This document shows, in pieces, positions 7,989 to 16,723 of a DNA stretch of 35,280 bases (position 1 is its first letter; every line of letters begins with the position of its first letter). Origin of the DNA: Promethearchaeota archaeon. GTDB lineage: Archaea > Asgardarchaeota > Lokiarchaeia > Sigyniarchaeales > SOKP01. The position numbers and the translations under genes are program-made. The stretch spans positions 1 through 35,280 of the forward strand of contig JABCSY010000038.1 of the NCBI GenBank assembly GCA_018238625.1, given 5' to 3'. A model generated the notes under the pieces. The model saw only the letters and a program-made list of their open reading frames with translations, was not told the origin of the DNA and ran no database searches.

Positions 7989-9197
7989 TTATTTTTGTAA
8001 AGCTTTTATGAAGGCTACAACCCAATCAAGCTTATCCTTTGAAGCTAAAAGGATCTCATGAGGAAGTTGAATACTTCTTGAATATATATCAGATACAACG
8101 GGGAAATATTTATTATTGCTTTTTTCTCCTCCCCAATTAGCTTTATTATACTTAATTCCTTTTTTTAATTTAACTTCTCTAAAACAATCTAAACTATGTA
8201 AGGGGGGGTAACAATCGTCAGTAGGAATGCCATTTCTATTCAACTTTTTATAAAATTCTGACTTGGTAAGACCACTAAATTTTTCTGGTTCAAATACTAT
8301 TGGAAAAACGTACCACCCAAGTTCTGTTGTACCGGGGGTTGGTTTCATAGTTCTGATCCCATCAATCTCGTTTAACTTTTTCATTAAATAATTAGCATTC
8401 TCGTTTCTTAGTTTATGTTGAGAGGAAAACTTTTCTAATTGGGTTCTAAGCACTGCTGCCTGATACTCAGTCATCCTATAATTTGTACCATAACTAAAGT
8501 GTTTGTAGAAATAAGCGTTTTTTTTCCTACCACAATCAGTATAAGAATAAATATTATCTGCTAATTTCTTAGAATTACAAATTATTGCCCCACCTTCACC
8601 ACTTGTTAAAACTTTCGAAGCTTGAAAACTAAATGTTCCTACATCTCCCCAGTTACCCAGTCTTTTTCCTTTAAATCTAGAACCGTGTGCGTGTGAGCAA
8701 TCTTCAATAACATATAGGTTGTTTTTTGAAGATACTTCCATTAATTTATCCATTTCGACGGGATTACCACCTAAATGAACGGGTATAATTGCTTTAGTTC
8801 TTTTAGTGATGAGACTCTCGATTTTATTCACGTCCATAACTAGAGTTTCTGGATCTATATCACAAAAAACGGGAACTGCGTTTGTAGCTATTACTGCTGA
8901 TGCAGATGCAACAAAGGTGTAATCTGAAACAATAACTTCATCACCTAAACCAATATTAAAACCCATTAGTGCCGCTTCTATGGCTACCGTTCCATTACAT
9001 ACCGCTACGCAATATTTTGCTTCTTGAAATCTAGCAAATTCTACTTGAAACGCCCAAATATTCTCACCTTGGTGCGTACCTGGAGCACCGCACCACCAAT
9101 CGCCAGATTTTATTACTTTCTTTAAGGCATTTATCTCTTTGTCGTCATATATCGGCCATTTAGGAAAATTTCTCTTAGCGTCTTGTTCAAATGACAT
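7989..9197 (-). CDS. DegT/DnrJ/EryC1/StrS-family PLP aminotransferase
   Basis: 402-aa fold-type I PLP enzyme of the sugar aminotransferase family, which makes amino sugars from NDP-ketosugars. The PLP lysine is K195 in TFSFQASKVLTSGEGG. Other family segments are CNGTVAIEAALMGFNIGLGDEVIV, DYTFVASASAV, the aspartate in IEDCSHAHGS that contacts the PLP ring nitrogen, and NYRMTEYQAAVLRTQL. It is monocistronic and diverges from argS across about 100 bases. No NDP-sugar synthesis genes are adjacent, so its product may feed glycans made from a locus elsewhere. A second paralogue lies at 20636-21769 with a different C-terminal region. Related enzymes act on cofactors or inosose substrates, so the substrate stays open. 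Confidence 0.9.
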   Translation of the reverse strand: MSFEQDAKRNFPKWPIYDDKEINALKKVIKSGDWWCGAPGTHQGENIWAFQVEFARFQEAKYCVAVCNGTVAIEAALMGFNIGLGDEVIVSDYTFVASASAVIATNAVPVFCDIDPETLVMDVNKIESLITKRTKAIIPVHLGGNPVEMDKLMEVSSKNNLYVIEDCSHAHGSRFKGKRLGNWGDVGTFSFQASKVLTSGEGGAIICNSKKLADNIYSYTDCGRKKNAYFYKHFSYGTNYRMTEYQAAVLRTQLEKFSSQHKLRNENANYLMKKLNEIDGIRTMKPTPGTTELGWYVFPIVFEPEKFSGLTKSEFYKKLNRNGIPTDDCYPPLHSLDCFREVKLKKGIKYNKANWGGEKSNNKYFPVVSDIYSRSIQLPHEILLASKDKLDWVVAFIKALQK

Positions 9198-9304
9198 ACA
9201 TGAATCAACCTTTCTATTATTATAATATCAAAAATTTTATGAGCTAATAATAAATAAATAAATAGTAAAGAATTAAAATATATGAGATTCTAACGTAATT
9301 GAAA

Positions 9305-11020
9305 ATGATTATCGTCGATAAAAAAACAATTGCGGAATTTTTAGCCGAATATATCACAAATCTCTCAACAACTGAAATTGAGAATTTAATTGAAATACCT
9401 CCTCAAGAGTTTGATTTTTCCTATGCATTTCCTTGTTTTCAACTGGCAAAATTTGAAAAAAAAGCGCCCAACATCATAGCAAAGGAGTTAAAAAAAAGAA
9501 TAAAATTAGCTGATTATTTAGAAATCATAGAAGCGACTGGCCCTTATTTAAATTTTAAAGTAAGACCACAAATAGTTTTACAAGAAATTTTTAAACTTCA
9601 AGAAGATTACGGAAGAATCTATGAAAAATTGGGCAAAAGTAAATCAGACCCGTTGAGAATCGTAATAGAATACCCCGCGCCAAATACAAATAAGCCGCTT
9701 CACTTAGGACACATCCGTAATATGTTATTAGGCCGTTCTCTCTCGAACCTTCTTAAATATAAAGAAGAACTTGTTTTCGAGGTGAATCTAAATAATGATA
9801 GAGGAATCCACATATGTAAATCTATGTTCGCTTACAGAAAGTGGGGGAACAAAAAAGAGCCAAATATAAAATCCGATCACTTCGTAGGAGAATTTTACGT
9901 TAAATATAATCAGATGGAAAAAGAAGACGATAAGTTAATAGAAGAAGTCTACAACCTGCTTAGATTATGGGAAGAAAATGATCCTGAGGTCAGGGCATTG
10001 TGGAAAAAAATGAACGTTTGGGCACTTAAGGGCTTTAAGGAAACTTATAAAAAATTAAATATATCGTTTGATAAAGAGTATTTTGAATCGGATATTTATT
10101 GGAGGGGTAAAGAAAAAGTTCTTGAAGGATTTAATAAAGGTATTTTCAATAAGACTGAAGATGGAGCTATTTTTGCTGATTTAAAAGAAAGTTATAATTT
10201 ACCAAATAAATTTTTAATAAGAAGAGATGGCACATCGTTGTACATAACTCAAGACATTCACTTAGCCTTCCAAAAAAAAGATGATTTCAATTACGATAAA
10301 TCCATTTATGTAGTGGGAAATGAACAGGATTTGTATTTTAAACAGTTATTTGCCGTTTTGGATATGATCGGATTTAAGGAAGATAAATTTCACTTGTCGT
10401 ATGGAATGATTTATTTACCAGAAGGAAAAATGAAAAGTCGGGAAGGAACAATAGTCGATGCGGATGATATAATTGATAAAATTCAATTATTGGCTTATGA
10501 AGAGGTAAATAAAAGATATCCAGAGCTTATAGAAGAGAAAAAAAAAGAAAGGGCTAAATCTATTGGTATGGCGGCGCTATCCTTTTTCATTTTAAAATTT
10601 AACCCTAAATCGGATTTTATTTTTAATCCTAAACAAAGCATTTCGTTTGAAGGTGAAACAGGACCTTATATTCAATATTGTTACGCAAGAATTGAATCGA
10701 TAATTACGAAATCAAAAGGATTGATTGACTTAAATATTAAATGGGACTTGATAGAACACGAAAAAGAAATATCCTTAGTTAAACAATTAAATTATTTTCC
10801 AGAGATAATAGATTCCATAACAAGAAATTATAACATCCATCTAATCCCACAATATCTTTTAGCTTTATGTCAAGCGTTCAACTCTTTTTATTCTTCTTGC
10901 CAAGTTTTATCTGATAATAAAGACTTAGAAAAAACGAGGTTACTATTAATTAGGTGTGTTCAAATCGTCATCAAAATAGGATTAGATATATTGGGAATAG
11001 ATACGCTAAATCAAATGTAA
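9305..11020 (+). CDS. argS: Arginyl-tRNA synthetase
   Basis: Class I aminoacyl-tRNA synthetase charging tRNA-Arg. The HIGH signature is H133-L-G-H136 within NTNKPLHLGHIRNM, and the KMSKS-type loop is KMKSREG (375-381). The N-terminal roughly 110 residues match the Add-1 tRNA-recognition domain, and the last 120 residues the DALR anticodon-binding domain (GPYIQYCYARIESII through LDILGIDTLNQM). At about 571 aa it is full length. ATG 9305 is chosen over TTG 9299 two codons earlier. An AATATA element about 30 bases upstream suggests a leaderless or short-leader transcript. It begins an apparent operon with agmatinase (26-base gap) and deoxyhypusine synthase, linking arginine use in translation with arginine-derived polyamine chemistry. 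Confidence 0.96.
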   Translation: MIIVDKKTIAEFLAEYITNLSTTEIENLIEIPPQEFDFSYAFPCFQLAKFEKKAPNIIAKELKKRIKLADYLEIIEATGPYLNFKVRPQIVLQEIFKLQEDYGRIYEKLGKSKSDPLRIVIEYPAPNTNKPLHLGHIRNMLLGRSLSNLLKYKEELVFEVNLNNDRGIHICKSMFAYRKWGNKKEPNIKSDHFVGEFYVKYNQMEKEDDKLIEEVYNLLRLWEENDPEVRALWKKMNVWALKGFKETYKKLNISFDKEYFESDIYWRGKEKVLEGFNKGIFNKTEDGAIFADLKESYNLPNKFLIRRDGTSLYITQDIHLAFQKKDDFNYDKSIYVVGNEQDLYFKQLFAVLDMIGFKEDKFHLSYGMIYLPEGKMKSREGTIVDADDIIDKIQLLAYEEVNKRYPELIEEKKKERAKSIGMAALSFFILKFNPKSDFIFNPKQSISFEGETGPYIQYCYARIESIITKSKGLIDLNIKWDLIEHEKEISLVKQLNYFPEIIDSITRNYNIHLIPQYLLALCQAFNSFYSSCQVLSDNKDLEKTRLLLIRCVQIVIKIGLDILGIDTLNQM

Positions 11021-11046
11021 CAAATTAGGATTAAAAGGATTAGACC

Positions 11047-11970
11047 ATGACTTTTTATGATTTTGGCGAGGTTATTGATAATGATACTAGATTCGTAATT
11101 TTTGGAATCCCCTGGGACTACTTAACTTCTCTTAAGGCTGCTAATTCTGCTATTGCCCCTCAAAAAGTTCGAGAAATTACATCAAATTTAGCTTTAACAA
11201 CTGAAATGGGCGTTGAAATACCTAACTTAAATCTTGTTGATATAGGAAATGTACCAATTGAACCTACGAATGTTAATAAAAATCTTGAGGAAATTGAAAA
11301 ATTTATAAGTTTGATTTTCCATCAGAAAAAGGATGTCGTTCCAATAATGATAGGTGGCGACCATTTTTGCACCTTTCCAGTTGTAAAAGCTTTAGCAGAT
11401 TCTTTTGAAAATAATAATGAATTTGGCGTTTTAATTTTTGACGCACACCTCGATTTATATAATGAATGGGATAAAAAGTTGTACTCTCACACAACTATCT
11501 CCCGTCGTTTGTTTGAGTTAGCTTTTCTCAATAAATACAACATGCTTATTGTTGGATCGAGGGATATAGATATCCCTGAATTAGATTTTGCTAAAAAAGA
11601 AGATATCGTTCATTTTGACGCTTACTTGCTCCATGAATTCGGTATTGACAAATTTACGAATAATATTATTGATTTTTTTGAAAATTCCCATATAAAACAG
11701 ATATATATATCAATTGATATTGATGTGTTAGACCCTTCTATAGCGCCGGGAACAGGATATGCTATTCCTGGAGGATTTAGTTATCGAGAATTATGGAAAA
11801 TATTAAGAAAGTTAACTAAAAACTTTGATGTTGTTGCCTTTGATTTAGTTGAAGTTTGTCCAAATTTAGATTTGTTAAATAATGTGACATCTAATTTAGC
11901 GGCTAAGTTAATAATAGAATTAATTTCTTTTATCCATAACAAACATAGAAGTGATGATTATGCCAAATGA
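11047..11970 (+). CDS. speB: Agmatinase / ureohydrolase-family enzyme
   Basis: Binuclear manganese ureohydrolase, 307 aa. Metal ligands are visible as GGDHF (H106), DAHLD (D132, H134, D136) and SIDIDVLDP (D224, D226), followed by the APGTGYAIPGG substrate loop typical of agmatinases. The reaction predicted is agmatine + water to putrescine + urea; arginase or release of urea from an agmatine-modified protein are alternatives within the family. An AAGGA ribosome-binding site (11035-11039) precedes the ATG. It lies 26 bases after argS, and its 3' end overlaps the start of deoxyhypusine synthase. That strongly suggests translational coupling and a role in supplying or processing the aminobutyl group used to modify aIF5A, as proposed for halophilic archaea. 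Confidence 0.9.
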   Translation: MTFYDFGEVIDNDTRFVIFGIPWDYLTSLKAANSAIAPQKVREITSNLALTTEMGVEIPNLNLVDIGNVPIEPTNVNKNLEEIEKFISLIFHQKKDVVPIMIGGDHFCTFPVVKALADSFENNNEFGVLIFDAHLDLYNEWDKKLYSHTTISRRLFELAFLNKYNMLIVGSRDIDIPELDFAKKEDIVHFDAYLLHEFGIDKFTNNIIDFFENSHIKQIYISIDIDVLDPSIAPGTGYAIPGGFSYRELWKILRKLTKNFDVVAFDLVEVCPNLDLLNNVTSNLAAKLIIELISFIHNKHRSDDYAK

Positions 11971-12910
11971 AAATATAAAAAAGAAGTTGAAAAATGTAAA
12001 TCAATTCAAAATCGATAAGAATGATGATATTATCGATCTTATTCAATCATTAAAAAATACTGGATTTAACGCCAAGCGTTTAGCTTTAGCTTGTGAAATT
12101 TACAAGGAGATGATTGAGGATAAAAAATGTATTAAATTTTTTGGTCTTGCTGGAGCTCTAGTTCCTGCAGGAATGCAAAGAGTTATTCACGACTTCGTTG
12201 AAGAAGGTTTTATTGACGTTCTTGTTACTACTGGCGCTTCTTTAACTCACGATATTGCCGAAACATTAGGATATCATCATTTACAAGGGGAATTAAATGT
12301 AAAAGAGGTCAATGATTATGAATTACATAAACAAGATTTAAACAGAATCTACGACGTATACTTACCGAATAAGGTTTACGAAGGTATTGAAGATTACGTA
12401 ACAAATTTAGATATTCCAGACGAAAACATGCCTGTTAGTTCTTTTTTAAAGTTCCTTGGAGACCAATTACCTGATAATGATAGTTCTATTTTAAAAATTT
12501 GTGCAAAAAAAAATGTTCCTATATTTTGTCCCGCTTTTACAGATTCAGGTTTGGCTTTACAGTTAGGATTTCATCACCAAAATTTAAACCTTAACCACTT
12601 TAAAGACATGTTAAAAATGGTTGATCTAGCTTGGGATGCTAAACAAGCGGGCATTTGTATTATTGGTGGAGGCGTTCCTAAGAATTTTATTATGCAATCT
12701 TTGCAATTTTGTCCTAATTCCGCGAAGTACGCAATACAAATAACAATGGATCGGCCAGAACAAGGCGGTCTTAGTGGAGCAACTTTTGAAGAAGCAAAAT
12801 CTTGGGGAAAAGTAAGTCAAGAAGCGAAGTATTCAACGGTTATCTCAGATGCAACGATTGCTTTACCGATCCTCCTCTGGTTTTTAAAAAAGTCAAAGAA
12901 AAATAGTTAA
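11960..12910 (+). CDS. dys: Deoxyhypusine synthase
   Basis: NAD-dependent enzyme transferring an aminobutyl group to a lysine of translation factor aIF5A. Family segments are FFGLAGALVPAGMQRVIHDF, DVLVTTGASLTHDIAETLG, PAFTDSGLALQLGFHH, IIGGGVPKNF and DRPEQGGLSGATFEEAKSWGK. The active-site lysine of the SWGK motif is K284, and the following SDATIALPILLWFL closes the C-terminus. Length (about 316 aa) is normal. The start is uncertain among GTG 11951, ATG 11954 and ATG 11960; the last is preferred because GTGAT at 11951-11955 would then serve as its ribosome-binding site, within the end of speB. It is the last gene of the argS-speB-dys group. The aIF5A gene itself is not in this window. Confidence 0.95.
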   Translation: MPNENIKKKLKNVNQFKIDKNDDIIDLIQSLKNTGFNAKRLALACEIYKEMIEDKKCIKFFGLAGALVPAGMQRVIHDFVEEGFIDVLVTTGASLTHDIAETLGYHHLQGELNVKEVNDYELHKQDLNRIYDVYLPNKVYEGIEDYVTNLDIPDENMPVSSFLKFLGDQLPDNDSSILKICAKKNVPIFCPAFTDSGLALQLGFHHQNLNLNHFKDMLKMVDLAWDAKQAGICIIGGGVPKNFIMQSLQFCPNSAKYAIQITMDRPEQGGLSGATFEEAKSWGKVSQEAKYSTVISDATIALPILLWFLKKSKKNS

Positions 12911-12943
12911 CATCTTGAAATATTACTTGAATTATTATACTTT

Positions 12944-13447
12944 TTAATAAAATAATCCTCTTAGTTTTTGATCAACATTTTTTGTATCAGAGCCAAAAAT
13001 TTCGTCAAGATTCTTCTTAAAGATCTTAAATTGAGAGATTTCTGATAAATTTTTTCCCTCGTTTTGAGCTTTAAATTCCTTAGCAACTTTATTCAATAGA
13101 GGATGGACGCTTCTATAAATGTATTTCTCTATTTTTTTCTGTTTATCAATAATTGCATACGATACTAAAAGCTCGGGCTCGACACTATCTTCTGCTAAAA
13201 TTTTTTCATTAATAAAAACTAAAGTAAATTTATTTCCTTCAAAATATTCTACAGAACCTGTAGAAAATGCAGTCTCTGCAAAATTCAAGAGTGCTGTAAG
13301 CAAACCACTTCTTAAATCGGTATCGATTTTTCCTAAAGTAGTTTTGTGATAACTTTTTTTTACTAATGTAAATCCTCGAAACAACAAACCTGCTTCTCGT
13401 ATTACCATAATTTTAAATCTTTTTTGTGTATTATTATCTAACTTCAT
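12944..13447 (-). CDS. Unknown protein, longin-like domain candidate
   Basis: About 167 aa. Predicted order is strand-strand (KIMVIREAGLLFRGFTLV), a loop, a helix DLRSGLLTALLNFAETAF, strands VEYFEGNKFTLVFIN, a strand LLVSYAIIDKQ, then helix IEKYIYRSVHPLLNKVAKEFKAQNEGK. This pattern of a sheet with a central helix after DxxLxSGLLxAL and a long terminal helix resembles the longin-like or roadblock-like modules abundant in Asgard archaea, where such folds accompany small GTPases. That is inference from pattern and needs structure prediction. TTG 13483 would add 12 residues, but ATG 13447 is preferred. No cysteines or membrane segment. It stands alone, converging on deoxyhypusine synthase with 33 bases between stops. 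Confidence 0.5.
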   Translation of the reverse strand: MKLDNNTQKRFKIMVIREAGLLFRGFTLVKKSYHKTTLGKIDTDLRSGLLTALLNFAETAFSTGSVEYFEGNKFTLVFINEKILAEDSVEPELLVSYAIIDKQKKIEKYIYRSVHPLLNKVAKEFKAQNEGKNLSEISQFKIFKKNLDEIFGSDTKNVDQKLRGLFY

Positions 13448-13600
13448 TAAGAATTCGTTGTTCCAATATTTTAAATATAACAATTATGTGTAATAAATTC
13501 ATTGCTGGTAAACTGAATTTTTCATTTTCGCTATAAATACATTTCTTTTAGACATAATGGAAAATTGAAAATTAATAACAGATGTAAAATTAATTCAAAT

Positions 13601-14791
13601 ATGATCGATAGAAAAAAAATTGAACTTTGTGCACAAAATATTGTTAATAGTATAAACATAAAAAAGAAGGGGGAATGTGTTTTCATCAAAGGAGGCATTT
13701 ATAGTCAAGATTTATTAGAGGAGATCGCGTTAAATGTTTATAGAATGGGAGGGATTCCTCATATTTCGTCCACAAGCGATCGATTTACAGAAACTTTCTT
13801 CCTTGATAAAAAAATTTCAAGTGAAATTCTAACAATTACGCCTAAACATTATTTAAAGTTAATCGAAAACATAGACGCCTATATCGTCATTGAACCTTAC
13901 GAAGATCCATCGATCGTAAACGAAGTTCCTAGAGAGAAATTGCTGGCCAGAGCTAAATCTCTTGCTCCTATTAGAGATGTACTCTATGGAACTAAAGAAG
14001 AGTATGCTCCAGGGAAAAAATGGTGTTACGCTGGATGGCCTTCCCAAAAAGCAGCAGCTTTCTATAATATAAGCTATGATTTACTAGAAAAATTTATCGT
14101 GGGTGGAATTAGTGTTCCTCAGAAAGATTTACATCAAATTACATCAAATATATCTAAAAATTTTAACGACGCGAAAAAAGTTCATGTCACTGATGATTTG
14201 GGAACAGACTTCTGGGTTTTGATAGAAGACCGCGTAAACATCCTCGATGATGGGTTATTATCAGATGAACAGGTTGCTATTGGAGATCTAGGAGGAAATT
14301 TACCTGCTGGAGAAGTTTTCTTCCCCCCTCACGAAAAACAAGGTGAAGGAACGATATTTTGCCCTTTAACTAAAGATAGGTTTAGCAATAAAATCATAAG
14401 AAATGTCGAACTAATTTTTAAGAACGGAAGACTATTAATCGATAAAGTTACTGCCGATGAGAATTTGAATGAGTTAATCGCTACATTTAAACAAGGTGAA
14501 AAAATAGATAAAGAAAAGAATTTAGGTGAATTACGCACCTACAATGTTGCAGAACTCGGGATCGGTTGTAATCCCGAAATAACAAAGGCAATCGGGTACA
14601 TTCTTACAGATGAAAAAATAAATGGGAGCGTACATGTTGCTTTTGGGGGAAATAAAATGATGGGAGGGACCTCGATTTCTCAAATCCACTGGGATTTCGT
14701 TACAACACCACAAGCTAATATTACAGTTGAATACAAAGATGGCACAAAAAAACTTATTATGGAAAAAGGCAAATTAATCAACAATGCTTAA
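13601..14791 (+). CDS. M29-family metallo-aminopeptidase
   Basis: Leucyl-type aminopeptidase of the M29 (aminopeptidase T/AmpS) family, 396 aa. The C-terminal domain carries the ordered metal-site residues: E238 in NLPAGEVFF, E318 in VAELGIGCN, H345 in SVHVAFGGN, and H363 and D365 in QIHWDFV. The N-terminal domain contributes the substrate gate. It is cytosolic and likely acts on imported or internally produced peptides. TTG 13565 is in frame 12 codons earlier; ATG 13601 is preferred because it matches the usual N-terminus (MIDRKKIELCAQNIV). A TATA-like CTATAAATA lies at about 13531-13539. The stop shares TTAA with the stop of the opposing MFS gene. With the M24 and M20 peptidases in this window it supports peptide catabolism. 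Confidence 0.92.
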   Translation: MIDRKKIELCAQNIVNSINIKKKGECVFIKGGIYSQDLLEEIALNVYRMGGIPHISSTSDRFTETFFLDKKISSEILTITPKHYLKLIENIDAYIVIEPYEDPSIVNEVPREKLLARAKSLAPIRDVLYGTKEEYAPGKKWCYAGWPSQKAAAFYNISYDLLEKFIVGGISVPQKDLHQITSNISKNFNDAKKVHVTDDLGTDFWVLIEDRVNILDDGLLSDEQVAIGDLGGNLPAGEVFFPPHEKQGEGTIFCPLTKDRFSNKIIRNVELIFKNGRLLIDKVTADENLNELIATFKQGEKIDKEKNLGELRTYNVAELGIGCNPEITKAIGYILTDEKINGSVHVAFGGNKMMGGTSISQIHWDFVTTPQANITVEYKDGTKKLIMEKGKLINNA

Positions 14792-15975
14792 CATTTTTTC
14801 AAAAAATATAAAGGCGTTATCGAAAACAAAGACATTACAACTACAATAGTGATTAGAAATTCCAGCGGTACAAATGTGCTTAATAACGTTCCTAATGGTA
14901 CAAATATAAGATTTGCCAATAGACTAGAGCCTCTTATTAGCTCGTATGATAGGGCCGTATTTTTACTTAAATTTGAAACATCAATGTTTCTTTCAGTAAA
15001 CTGGGACATCATAATTCCGCCTACTAGTTGATTTGCGGCCATAATTAATAAGAAGGTGGTTAAATTAGAAAAGACGATAAAGAACATCAATGAAGCATAA
15101 ATCGTGATTGAAATTGATATATTAATGCACGACTTCTTTTTATTTTTAAGCCGCCTTGCAATAAACCACCCGCCAATATTTAAATACAAGAAAATAAAAA
15201 ATAAGTACGAATAATTTCTGAAGCCCTCTTCTCCAAACTTGGTAAAAATATAACTTGTGAGTGGAAATTCAATTAATTTATCACCCCAGATTAGAAAGTT
15301 TGCTAATAAGATTAATATTAAACTTAAATGTTTGTTTTTTAATTTCTTTTTCACTAATGGTTCTGTTATTTTCGTCTCAGTTATAAAATTTTTGCTAAGG
15401 GAGTTGTCTTTTATTAAAAAAAAAGTCAGCATAATAGGAAATGACATAAACCAACAGATATTAAAAAATGAAGTCCACAAATCAATGGAATTTATATCGT
15501 AAACTACTAAATTAAATAACATTATTGGAATGATACTTCCAATCGAAGCGCTAACATTTGAAATCAAAATTATATTTTTTTTTATGTTTCTATATTGCGA
15601 GGTTTCCAACATTAACTTAGCCATTCCTGCTTTGATTATTAATCGACTTGCAAAATTCAATGATAGAAATATACCAAAATAGGATAAGTTATTAATGTTT
15701 AAATTAAAAAATGAGAAACTTATAATCAAAATGAGGCTTGAAACTAACATAAGTTGTTTTTTCTTATGGGAAAATTTATCAAAAAACAAACCCGTGATAG
15801 GCCCTAAAAATAAGGTTAAATACGAAAGAAATTGAACAAATGATAATTGAATTCTGTTTACATTTAGAATCTCTAGCATGAAAAAGGGGATATATAAGAT
15901 TATAAATGTGTTAATCAAACTGATAATTAGATAGATCATGAAAAATGATAAATAATTAGTCCTTAGTAAATCCAT
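14788..15975 (-). CDS. Major facilitator superfamily transporter
   Basis: 395-aa polytopic membrane protein with about 12 hydrophobic helices. The loop between helices 2 and 3 has the MFS motif A variant GLFFDKFSHKKK, and a central cytoplasmic loop rich in lysine (about 195-212, LVKKKLKNKHLS) separates the two six-helix halves. A second motif A-like loop (FIARRLKNKKKS) sits at the matching place in the second half, supporting the internal duplication. No charged residues inside the helices point to a substrate, so sugar, drug or amino-acid transport cannot be separated. It is transcribed alone on the minus strand, and its stop interlocks with that of the M29 peptidase. Membrane location is certain; substrate is unknown. 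Confidence 0.85.
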   Translation of the reverse strand: MDLLRTNYLSFFMIYLIISLINTFIILYIPFFMLEILNVNRIQLSFVQFLSYLTLFLGPITGLFFDKFSHKKKQLMLVSSLILIISFSFFNLNINNLSYFGIFLSLNFASRLIIKAGMAKLMLETSQYRNIKKNIILISNVSASIGSIIPIMLFNLVVYDINSIDLWTSFFNICWFMSFPIMLTFFLIKDNSLSKNFITETKITEPLVKKKLKNKHLSLILILLANFLIWGDKLIEFPLTSYIFTKFGEEGFRNYSYLFFIFLYLNIGGWFIARRLKNKKKSCINISISITIYASLMFFIVFSNLTTFLLIMAANQLVGGIMMSQFTERNIDVSNLSKNTALSYELIRGSSLLANLIFVPLGTLLSTFVPLEFLITIVVVMSLFSITPLYFLKKC

Positions 15976-16070
15976 TTAAAAAAGCTCGATATTTTTTTGC
16001 TTATTCATTCTTTTTTACTCAATCTATAAAAAGATATGAAAATTTGAAAATTTGAGAAATAAGCGTTGTT

Positions 16071-16547
16071 TTATAAGGTGAAATTTTGAAGCAAGGAAAG
16101 AACTTCTTCTAAAACCTTTTCTTTAAACCTAATTCTTTCCGCCTTAAATTGATGCTTTTCCACAATAGTGTCCTTTTCAGTTGAAAAACCAATAAAAACT
16201 AAACCTACAGGTTTTTCAGTCGTGCCACCAGTAGGTCCTGCGATGCCGGTAATCCCTATTCCTATGTCAACATTTGAAAGTACTCTAATGTTATACGCCA
16301 ATTGTTTTGCTACTATTTCTGACACTGCTCCAAATTGATCAATCCTATCGGGATCAATTTTTAAAAGATCAATTTTAGAATTATTGCTATAACAAATGAT
16401 TCCACGTTCAAATACTTTAGATGCGCCAGAAATATTAGTTATTACGTTTGAAATATAACCTCCTGTACACGATTCTGCAATTGCTAATTTAATATTATTC
16501 TTTGCGAATTTAACGACAATTTCTTTGACACTATCTAAAATTACCAT
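16071..16547 (-). CDS. pncC: Stand-alone CinA C-terminal domain, NMN amidohydrolase PncC
   Basis: Nicotinamide-nucleotide amidohydrolase recycling NMN in NAD metabolism. Hallmarks are the N-terminal helix with AESCTGGYISNVIT (A24-E-S26-C-T-G-G30, the catalytic serine region), the ICYSNNSKIDLL segment, DQFGAVSEIVAKQLA, and the GIGITGIAGPTGG loop (about 96-108) followed by VGLVFIGF. At 158 aa it is the single-domain form without the N-terminal competence-damage or MoaB-like domain found in full-length CinA. It diverges from the small GTPase operon across about 175 bases. The ATG start fits the family start exactly. Activity is known for bacterial members; the archaeal protein is assigned by motif. 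Confidence 0.92.
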   Translation of the reverse strand: MVILDSVKEIVVKFAKNNIKLAIAESCTGGYISNVITNISGASKVFERGIICYSNNSKIDLLKIDPDRIDQFGAVSEIVAKQLAYNIRVLSNVDIGIGITGIAGPTGGTTEKPVGLVFIGFSTEKDTIVEKHQFKAERIRFKEKVLEEVLSLLQNFTL

Positions 16548-16723
16548 TATTTTTCTATCACTATTTTATATGTTATTTTTTCTGGTTAATATTATAAGAA
16601 ACTGGAAGATTTATAACAATTCATTGTATAATAAAAAGCAATATAAATAAAAAACAATATTTATAATTTATATTTTAAAGAAGTTTAGATAGAGTTATAA
16701 AACAAAAATCATAATGTGATTCT

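Noticed and set aside
12944..13483. TTG 13483 as the start of the longin-like candidate
   Set aside because: ATG 13447 is 12 codons downstream with the same frame and precedes the first predicted structural element, so the shorter form is preferred.
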